From Prosopocoilus inquinatus (lineage: Eukaryota > Arthropoda > Insecta > Coleoptera > Lucanidae), in the NCBI GenBank assembly GCA_036172665.1, contig CM069872.1, forward strand, positions 22,795,001 through 22,859,000: 64,000 bases of DNA. Direction: 5' to 3'. The notes below the pieces were generated by a model, which made no database searches, was not told the DNA's origin, and was given only the letters and a program-made list of their open reading frames with translations. Made by a program: the position numbers and the translations under genes. Shown here piece after piece: positions 56,399 through 64,000 of this stretch; position 1 is the stretch's first letter, and each line of letters starts with the position of its first letter.

Positions 56399-57704
56399 CC
56401 GTGCCTTCAATTGAATTCCTCATTAAAGTAAGCTGTGATTTTTTTATGAAGTTGGCGACACAATTCTAGAGAAAACAGTTGTCATTAACTGTCAGTACTG
56501 ATCATAACATGAAATAAAAACACAATATTAAAATTTAAAGTAGATGCTCAAAGTGCTCTCCTTCAGCTTAAATACATAAGAGTACTCTGCGTTTCATGTT
56601 TTCAAACCCGTTTGCTAAGTGTTCGGGGGTTATGTTAGCACACACATCTGTAATGACCGCACGAAGTTCTTCGATTGTGTGACGCGTAGTTCTAAAAACT
56701 GTGTTTTTCATGTGCGGATAAATGAAGTAATCCATAATTGTGAGATCCGGAGATCTTGCAGGAAAATTCACAATCCGATTATCGAAAAACTGCTGCAGGA
56801 AAGTATTTGTTTGATGAGCTGTGTGTGCAGTAGCATTGTCTTGCTGAAAAAACCCTTCTGTAAGTTCATCATCACGTAGTTGACTAATGAAAGGTTTTAA
56901 TAACTCATTTCGGTATTTTTCAGCAGTTACTGAGTCGTTAAAAAATATTGGTCCGACTATACGCCTTCTTGACACTGCTAGCCAAACACCAATTTTTAAT
57001 GGATGTAATGGAGTTTCCACAAATTCATTGGGATTTTCTGCTGACCATATTCTCATATTCTGTATATTTAAATACCCTGAGAGATGAAACCAGGCCTCAT
57101 TGGAAAAGAAACACTTGTCAAGAATGTCGTCGTTGTTTAAGTTATCAAGAAACCACTGACAATATTCTGTTCTTCTGTGAAAATCTACTGGCCTGAGTTC
57201 GTGGACTGCTTGAATCTTATATGGATAAAGCTTTAAGTCTTTTTTAAGAATAGTGTGACATGTTCCCACTGATATCTGAACTTCTTGCGAAAGTTTCGCA
57301 ATAGATTTTTTGGGAGAGTGTTCCATTCGATCCCGAACATCTTCAATGCAGGCTGCAGTCCTTTTCTTAGCTGCTCCGCTCCCTGTTTTGCGACCAAGTG
57401 ATCCTGTTTCACGAAATTTAAGAACACAAGCATGGATGTATTTAACTAGCTGTTCATAAGTAATAGCAAAATTAAGAAACTGCTGTCGAAACTTCTGTAC
57501 ACACTGATTAATTGATTAAACTAACTGTCCCTTTTCTATTCTACCGGTTTGAAAATAACTTTCAACAATAAATATTTTCTGCTGTAATTCTAACATTTTG
57601 AATTAATTGAAAATACAAAGTGTCAATTTGAAATTTGTTTAATTAAATAATTGAACAGCTACAGTGCTGCAAATCTTTAATGAGGAATTCAATTGAAGGC
57701 ACGG
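56399..57704 (-). mobile_element. Mariner-type element, copy 2, in Copia RNase H
   Basis: Same ends as 15461-16632 (CCGTGCCTTCAATTGAATTC). TA flanks both sides (56397-56398 and 57705-57706). Removing it restores the Copia SGYT-FIMSG junction. 1306 bp, so it keeps the N-terminal part deleted in copy 1. Confidence 0.95.
56535..57596 (-). pseudogene. Mariner-type transposase, copy 2 (two premature stops)
   Basis: From the ATG at 57594-57596 the frame is kept over the whole gene, with a TAA at codon 27 and a second TAA near the end where copy 1 has CAA (CIQAEAEHF). The helix-turn-helix with FRETGSLGRKTGSG is present, then KLSQEVQISVGTCHT and the catalytic blocks FFSNEAWF, FFQQDNATAH and TIMDYFIYPH. 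The first catalytic aspartate is Asn here (SNEAW against SDEAW in copy 1). The last two aspartates are 35 residues apart. Confidence 0.9.
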
Positions 57705-57870
57705 TACCTTCATCATGTCCGGAGCAGCAATTTCATGGTGCTCTCGTAAGCGTTGCATTATCATCGGCCGAGGCCGAATACATAAACCTCAGTGAATCTG
57801 CGAAAGAAGCCATCTTTGTTAACAAACTTCATAAAGGAATTGCGCTTCGGAGAATTATCAAAGATTGAAA
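57705..57870 (+). pseudogene. Copia RNase H, middle part
   Basis: Between the two insertions the strand reads FIMSGAAISW and then VALSSAEAEYINLSESAKEA. These are standard Copia RNase H blocks (SSAEAEY). The gene is cut at 57871-57876 by the LINE. Confidence 0.9.
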
Positions 57871-57881
57871 AATTGTGTAGT

Positions 57882-58838
57882 ATGGCGCCAGGCGAGACAG
57901 CTGCAAAGTCGACAGCTCCTCACAAAGTGTGTAAACGTTGCAAAACAACAGCCCAAACGGGCCTTAAATGTGTAACGTGCGGTGTAATATCACATAATAG
58001 TTGCGTGGAGCTGCTAAAAAAAGAGAGAAATGTGTTAGTTATCGATAATAAGTTTATAAACTGTTGCAACGCGGAGCCCAAGGCTAGAGATGATACTCTC
58101 CACACTACGCATGTGCCTAGTTTGAGCAGTGTTGGTAATGTTGATAATCTGAATGCCAGCGCAGTTGAAATCTTGTATCTGAAGGAATTGCTTAAACAAA
58201 AAGATCTAATAATCTGTAACCAACAAGAAACCATAGTTTCGCTTAAACAACAAATTTTACTATTGAACGCATTCAACGATTCTGACAAAAGTAAGGCGAT
58301 TGTGATTAACAAAGTCGAATTAGGTAAGACAACTAATGACGCCAGTAATTCGGTGGATACGATTAATAAGCATGATCCAAAAAGTTACTCCAACTGCGAT
58401 ATACTCAATACCGATGTCCCAGCAACGACCAAGAAGGCAACCTCCTATGCATCTGTAACCGGCGAACGTACTGCAGTGCAACCTAAAGGAGGCAACTCTG
58501 ACAGGAAAACAAACAAACCGCAAAACACGCGCGTGTCAACCGGTACTAGTGAGTCTTCGATTAGTGGACTAAAAAGCGCTGAACGTTATGGTTATTTACA
58601 CGTTTTTAGACTTGATTCTTTGACTGATGTGCAAGTGTTACAAAAACATTTAAACTCATTTTCTCCTAGCGCTCGCTGTGAAAAATTGACGTCTAAACAT
58701 CCGGAGCAATACGCGTCTTTTAAAATCACCGCACCATTTTCAGATCTTGATAAAATTAAGAATCCAGAAATCTGGCCAGTTGGGGTTTGTATAAAGCGGT
58801 TTTTTCTCCCAGGAAGGCCGGGCAAGAGTACAAGATAA
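57882..58838 (+). CDS. LINE ORF1 protein
   Basis: 318 residues from the first ATG (MAPGETAAKS). A PHD-like zinc module near the N-terminus (CKRC, then CVTCGVISHNSC) follows the pattern CX2CX9CX2CX4HX2C. A coiled-coil stretch comes after it (YLKELLKQKDLIICNQQ) and a hydrophilic linker. The end has an RNA-recognition-like look (YGYLHVFRLDSL). ORF1 proteins of such LINEs bind the element RNA. No stop or frameshift. The end overlaps the ORF2 frame. Confidence 0.85.
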   Translation: MAPGETAAKSTAPHKVCKRCKTTAQTGLKCVTCGVISHNSCVELLKKERNVLVIDNKFINCCNAEPKARDDTLHTTHVPSLSSVGNVDNLNASAVEILYLKELLKQKDLIICNQQETIVSLKQQILLLNAFNDSDKSKAIVINKVELGKTTNDASNSVDTINKHDPKSYSNCDILNTDVPATTKKATSYASVTGERTAVQPKGGNSDRKTNKPQNTRVSTGTSESSISGLKSAERYGYLHVFRLDSLTDVQVLQKHLNSFSPSARCEKLTSKHPEQYASFKITAPFSDLDKIKNPEIWPVGVCIKRFFLPGRPGKSTR

Positions 58839-58839
58839 T

Positions 58840-61719
58840 CTGAAACAAAGTAAGTTAAAAATCATACATGTTAATGTACAAGGTTTAGGCAATAAACTGG
58901 ATCCTCTTCAAACATTCTTACACGAAGAAATGCCTGATATCCTATGTGTATCTGAACATTGGTATTCCAGTGACACTTCAAATGAAATTTCAGTGGACAA
59001 GTATGCCTTAGCGGCAAGTTACTGTCGTCAAACTCACGGAAGGGGAGGTGTCGCGATTTTTGTAAATAAATCATTGAACATTATCGCTAGTGAAATCTTT
59101 GAAATTAAACAATTTTCACTCGAAAAATGTTGCGAATATTGTGCCACGCAATTTGTATTGGACGGACTTCGTGTATGTCTGGTAGCTGCATACCGCTCTC
59201 CGGACGGATCTTTTGATTCATTTGCAGAATCAATTACAGAAGTTCTCTTAATATCTAGTCGCTATGATATAATTCTTATCTGCGGTGACATGAATGTCAA
59301 TGTTCTTAATTCTACCTACCAAACATTGGCATTGATGGACATACTAAGCTCTTTCAACTTGCATATCACCACTGCTGAGCCAACTCGTATACAAATCAAC
59401 AAGAATGGAACAGTAACCTCTACAGCGATTGATTATATGATTGTTAATCTTGATAATACCAAGTATGAATGTTCTGTGATTGACCCTAATTTAGCTGATC
59501 ATCTGGCCCATAGACTTCTAATATATCTTGGTCCTGATCGATATAATGAACCACCACTAAAGACCAAATTCCGGCGTATTAATAAATATAGTCTTGATGA
59601 TATACGCAGGAATTTGTTATTGGAGGACTGGCAGGCCGTTTACCAACATGACGAAATAAATGCCGCGTTTACTGATCTTATAAATACTGTAGAGTGGTAT
59701 TTTAATGTTGCGTGTCCGCTTCGAGAATCAACATCAAAAAAGAAGTCAACAAACATGCAATTTGTTAGTCCACAAATATTGAAAGCAGGGCAGGAGTTGA
59801 GAGAATTCTATCAATTGGTTCGTGCTACGGGATGCCCGCAATTACTAGATGCCTATAGACTAAAAAAACGACACTATAGGCAATTAATCCTACAGACCAA
59901 AAGACAAAATGTTAATGATCAGATAAACCGGACGCATAACACAAGCAAAGGTTTGTGGAATGTCGTTAACAGAGTCACTGGCCGTACAAATAAAGATACG
60001 GCACAGTTACCAACATTATGTATTGATGGAGAAACTTTGGCTGATCCGTTAGCGATTTCAGAGAAATTTTCTGAACATTTTTCTAGTGTAGCAAAGAATA
60101 TGCTCATAACTCATTTACAGCAGAACCTTTCGACCGATTGTACGCTGACACCTAGCGTCCAACAATCGATTTATTTTCCCGAAATTACTGTTTATGAAGT
60201 ATTAAGCGCTATTAAAACCTTGAAACTCTGCAATCCTTCTGGTATAAATGGGCTACCAACATGTATAATAAAACAAAATATGGACGTTTTGGCGCCACCT
60301 CTGACACACCTCTACAATCTATCTGTTAAACAGTGTACTTTTCCTGATATTTTAAAATCGTCAACCGTAATACCCATTTTCAAAAATAAAGGCAACAGAT
60401 CTGATATCTTAAATTACCGACCAATAACGATTATTAATGACTTCTCCAAGATATTTGAAAAAATTATATATCAAAGAATCTATAGTTACCTAGAACATTT
60501 TAACTTGTTTTCTGACACATAACATGGCTTCCGTAAAGGTATGTCGACCGCTAATGCATGTATAGAGTTTTCTGAATACGTCTACAATGCTCTCGACAGC
60601 AATAAGCTAGTTGCGGCTATCTACTTTGATCTCAGTCGAGCATTTGACTCGGTGCAAATTGATTTTCTAATCCACAAACTGTACGCACTTGGCATTAGGG
60701 GCAAGCTGTTGGACTGGCTGATGTCTTACCTCACAGATAGGACAATTGTGGTGAACTTGCGTGGCCAGTTATCGTCTAATCAGGTAATGGAGTTAGGTGT
60801 TCCTCAGGGGTCCGTACTAGGACCCCTGTTATTTTTGATATTTATTAATGACCTGGTCGAAAATCTTCATACATCGGGCAAGCGAGTGTCATTTGCCGAC
60901 GATGCAACAGTTTTACTGGCCTGTGATGATGTCGCTGATTTGGAGATGGGTTTGAACAATATTGCCTCACAGTTTAGCACCTGGTGTAAGAGAAACAACC
61001 TAATACTAAACTGCGATAAAACTATTAGAGTAAACTTCTACAAACGAAGACTTGTGCCGGACATGAATGTGCGACTAATGGGCGATACCATAGATGTCTC
61101 GGACAGTACGTCCTTACTTGGTGTCACACTGGACAGCAGCCTATCTTGGAATCTCCAAATTGATAAAGTATGCAAGAAGGTCAACAGCGCTTATTTTGCA
61201 ATCCTTAAAATGAAGCCATATATTGACAGAATCTACCTACTTCAATTATACTTTGGACTAGTCCACTCTGTTCTTTCCTACTGTTGTGAACTCTGGGGTA
61301 ACGCCAGCAGTGCGAGAAGGGCATTTGTAGCACAGAAAAGAGTTATAAGGTTGATCTTTGATATAAAACGTCGAGACACATGTAGAAATACGTTCATTGA
61401 ATCCAAAATATTGACACTGGCGTCAATTCACATATACCGTTGCGTCCTATACATCGTCAACAACAAGACTAAGTTTGCGACTAATCGTGATATCCACGGC
61501 CGCGAAACTAGATTTGCTGATTGTTTCAGTACGCTTCCACACAGTACGACAACATACGAGAAATCGCCAATTTATTCCGGATTAAAGTACTTCAATAAGC
61601 TGCCCCAGGACTTGCAGAGAATCACTGACCGCAGTAGTTTCAAAGTACAACTGAAGAAGTTTCTACAAGTTAATGCCTACTACACAGTAACCGAGTTTCT
61701 TAACAGCTCAAATGTTTAA
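58840..61719 (+). pseudogene. LINE ORF2: endonuclease and reverse transcriptase, one stop
   Basis: The frame begins around 58840 (IIHVNVQGLGNKLDPLQTF). The APE-like nuclease shows CVSEHWYSS, GRGGVAIFV, CGDMNVN and LADHLAHR. RT has YRPITIINDFSKIFEKIIYQ, HGFRKGMST, DLSRAFDSV, GVPQGSVLGPLLFL and the active site FADDATVLLA. The C-terminus runs to a TAA at 61717-61719. The only lesion I see is a TAA at about 60520, before HGFRKG, where a Gln codon is expected. Catalytic aspartates are present. Confidence 0.88.
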
Positions 61720-61863
61720 ATATGTTAATTAATTCTAAGTATTCTTTTTCTTTTTTTTGTACTTGTTTGTATTTTATTTTTTTTTTTTCATCTTTAAAAT
61801 TGACGAACACATCTGATATGTACTTATTAGCAAGTGTAATAAAGATTGAATTGAATTGAATTG

Positions 61864-62114
61864 AATTGTTATCTACAACGACAATCAATCAGCTGGAAAA
61901 CTAGCTCATAATTAAGTTTGTAGATGTAAACATACAGACATCAAATACCATTTCATCAGGCAGGCACTTCAAGATCATCCCTTAAAACTTGACTATCTAC
62001 CGAAGAGATGATTGCTGATATCCTGACCAAGCCACTTCCTACCTTCAAGCACGAATTCTGCGTTGAGGAATTATGATTATAAATTTGAATTTCGGGCTTA
62101 TAATTGAGGGAGGG
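61864..62114 (+). pseudogene. Copia RNase H end and polypurine tract
   Basis: IYNDNQSAGKLAHN, KHTDIKYHFIRQAL and DILTKPLPTFKHEFC finish the Copia polyprotein with one in-frame stop or shift around 61912 and another near 62000. GAGGGAGGG at 62106-62114 is the polypurine tract. Confidence 0.85.
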
Positions 62115-62260
62115 TGTTATAGATCAATTATAATCCCCACATATATGTAGTGTATCAAAGTTAGCTGTGTATTAGATTGTTATTAATGATTTCACGTATG
62201 TCATAATAATATTTTTTTCCAGTTAATTTTGTACATCAATTTCATTAATAAAGCCCAACA
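62115..62260 (+). repeat. 3' LTR of the Copia element
   Basis: 146 bp, starts TGTTATAGATC and ends GCCCAACA. It differs from the 5' LTR at many positions, so the insertion is old. Confidence 0.9.
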
Positions 62261-62265
62261 AATTC

Positions 62266-62900
62266 TTTCGCTCAGCTGTAATACGACTTATTGCGACGTT
62301 AAAAACAACGCTTTTATTGTCCTCTCGACTTCGGCAAAGGTCACTGCTCGATTGCACTTCTGTTTTTTTTTTCAATCAAATTTACTTTTCTTGACCGATA
62401 TGTCAAAGACATAGACGAACGATTATTTCTTGCCCGATTTTCTCGAAATGCTCTCGAACATTACCATTTTAATGTTATTAACTGTTCTCTCGCTGAAGAA
62501 ATATCACTTTCGTCACTCGTTAAACAATACATCCTGTTCAAAAATAACTCGGCATTATTGCTTTTTTATTATTGAAAATTACAGATGCGGTTAAATTAGC
62601 AAAGTAGTAGTACCTTTTGCCCTGATTGCAACGATGCATTCAAAAGAACAAATGAACATCGCATTTATGAAATAAAGGGAAAAGAACGCTTATTTTAAGT
62701 GCTACTACCCTATATATTATTTGACCAATCGACAGAGAATAAAAGTCTGAATTAAAATTGTTCTTTATCATTTTATTGGAAATTAATAAATAAAGAAGAT
62801 ATTTTGATTTTTTACAAATTCTTTAAGATGGCTGTGTTCCAAGAACAAAACATTAGAAAACCGTGTATGTATGTGAAAACATTAAGTTTGGTTTGGTTTT
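62266..62900. other. No recognisable feature
   Basis: AT-rich intron sequence. No coding or repeat match seen. Confidence 0.4.
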
Positions 62901-62906
62901 GAACAA

Positions 62907-63140
62907 TCCCAAGCAACACGCTTTGGTTTAATTTTCGTCTATTCAACCATATTTTGGTTTTGGTTGGATATTTTTACATTTATTAAACGGTTACTGTCAA
63001 CGTACATGTTTTAAGCCGTCTAATAAACATATAGGTTATACTACTTTAATACAGAAACAGTACATGGAACACGTTTTTTCAACATCTATCTCGCGGACAT
63101 TTTATCCTTTATTAAACGTATATGTGTATTGCTTGGGGTC
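62907..63140. mobile_element. Possible small MITE
   Basis: CCCAAGCAACAC at the left and GTATTGCTTGGGG at the right are inverted, and TTTGGTTTAAT/CTTTATTAAACG-like sequence lies inside both. The target duplication is unclear. Confidence 0.4.
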
Positions 63141-63244
63141 TGTATACTATATTCAGTCTTATAATAACTTAATCTGTTGCGTTCCTATTCATATTGCTTC
63201 TCGTTAGATAACATTGATTTTACTTATGGACCTTTCTTTTTAAG

Positions 63245-63509
63245 GTACAGGACCATCGCGAAAATTCGATCTCAAATTTTGAGGGATCAGCCTCTAAAAC
63301 CAGTGGATAGCGCAGTGTACTGGATCGAATATGTAATCAGGCACAAAGGAGCTCCTGACCTGCGAGCCTCGTCAGTAACTCTTCCTTGGTACCAATACTT
63401 CCTTCTGGACGTTATAATATTTTTATTTTCTTTTATATTTATTGTAGCTTATTTAATTTGTTCTATTATAAAATTTTGTTACGGGAAATCAAAAACAAAA
63501 ACTGAATGA
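63245..63509 (+). CDS. UDP-glycosyltransferase, last exon
   Basis: The acceptor TTTTTAAG precedes GTACAGGACC. With AA from 40722-40723 the first codon is Lys. The exon reads DQPLKPVDSAVYWIEYVIRH and GAPDLRASSVTLPWYQYFLL, the standard C-terminal end of the UGT domain. A membrane segment (DVIIFLFSFIFIVAYLICSI) and a basic cytosolic tail KSKTKTE follow. This anchors the enzyme in the ER. The stop is TGA at 63507-63509. A possible AATAAA lies at about 63680. Confidence 0.94.
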
Positions 63510-64000
63510 TTTAGTATTTATGAATGTACGTTGTTAAATACTGTGATTATTGTTAATTAAAGTAGTAATAATATAAATGTATTGATCCGTGTAGTATGTA
63601 TGTAAGTTTTACGAATGTTTTGATCTATACCAGAGGCTGAAATTTACAACTAAAACAAAAGCAGGTTGAAAAAAATACAAATAAAAACAAAAATTACTTA
63701 ATATTTAGTTTTACATAAATTACTCAATAGAATTCGTGAACTTTAAGCACCAAAATACCTGTCCACCAGTTTACGTAATAATTGGAGCTTGAAATGCATA
63801 AATGGCTACTTTTTTTATTTAGAAAAAATAAATTCTGGAGAAGCAGTGGTAGATGTAGCGAATAACAGTGTCTGTTCATATTCAATCAGTTCGAAATGTT
63901 TTTTATGATGAAAAAGTTTTAAACTCGTCCTTGCCTTGCCTTGCTACCATCTGAATTAATTTATTATATCTCCTGAGTAATTAACGAAAAACGATAGCAA

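Larger units (their letters stand above)
57877..61863 (+). mobile_element. Nearly intact non-LTR retrotransposon (LINE)
   Basis: AATTGT lies on both sides (57871-57876 and 61864-61869). Excision with one copy rejoins the Copia frame into KIVIYNDNQSAGK. The element has two ORFs and a short 3' end AATAAAGATTGAATTGAATT (TTGAA repeats). Only five bases precede the ORF1 start, so the 5' untranslated region is probably truncated. APE-type endonuclease and RT; Jockey/CR1/R1-like, clade not assigned. Confidence 0.92.
50790..62260 (+). mobile_element. Copia (Ty1-type) LTR retrotransposon with nested insertions
   Basis: LTRs (50790-50934 and 62115-62260) start TGTT and end CCCAACA. AATTC flanks both (50785-50789, 62261-62265). 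Order inside: gag, protease, an interrupted region, RT, RNase H, as in Copia. The nested mariner-type element (56399-57704), LINE (57877-61863), and a block with a MADF-type gene and a palindrome (within about 52140-54660) account for most of its 11.5 kb. Confidence 0.94.
40724..63244 (+). other. UGT last intron, about 22.5 kb
   Basis: GTATGTATTC at 40724 and TTCTTTTTAAG ending at 63244 are the only splice sites that fit both frames (phase 2). The intron is filled with a retrozyme, Harbinger-like and other MITEs, P-element debris and an 11.5-kb Copia element with its own insertions. 40724-42629 itself has no recognisable feature. Confidence 0.85.

Overview
The window looks like an AT-rich insect nuclear genome, possibly a beetle (weak inference from its transposon families). 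It holds one host gene, a UDP-glycosyltransferase (UGT) on the + strand. Its exons are at 39649-40455, 40504-40723 and 63245-63509; the first coding exon was not found, and one intron is about 22.5 kb. Almost everything else is transposable-element sequence, deeply nested and mostly decayed.

Layout. 1-840: hAT transposase remnant. 1130-14192: errantivirus-like Ty3/gypsy element with both LTRs, broken by a 5.46-kb DNA element (2071-7532), a solo LTR (8318-8776) and a MITE (12504-12909). 14.2-19 kb: hAT MITE, a decayed mariner-type element and Copia debris. 19053-23174: Harbinger-like element that contains a MITE, a hammerhead repeat and a mariner-type element whose transposase has a small intron. 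23.2-32.2 kb: Penelope-like element (PLE) and non-LTR (LINE) debris riddled with hammerhead repeats. 32-39 kb: MITEs, transposase, gypsy and LINE fragments and a fresh 310-bp duplication. 39.6-63.5 kb: the UGT gene, whose last intron holds a Harbinger-like MITE, P-element debris and an 11.5-kb Copia element, itself broken by a mariner-type element, a nearly intact LINE, a MADF-type gene and a 399-bp palindrome.

Main discovery. A dispersed repeat with a monomer of about 312 bp occurs at seven loci. It carries a motif matching a type I hammerhead ribozyme in core and helices; the best copy is at 42863-42927. Five loci share the same two ends and have target duplications of 10-13 bp. This is the architecture of a retrozyme, a non-autonomous self-cleaving retroelement. 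A second hammerhead class sits in two short PLE-type units (about 28448-28640 and 30085-30275). A PLE with reverse transcriptase and GIY-YIG parts lies in the same window and is itself interrupted by a retrozyme. PLE machinery is the suspected driver, but that link is inference.
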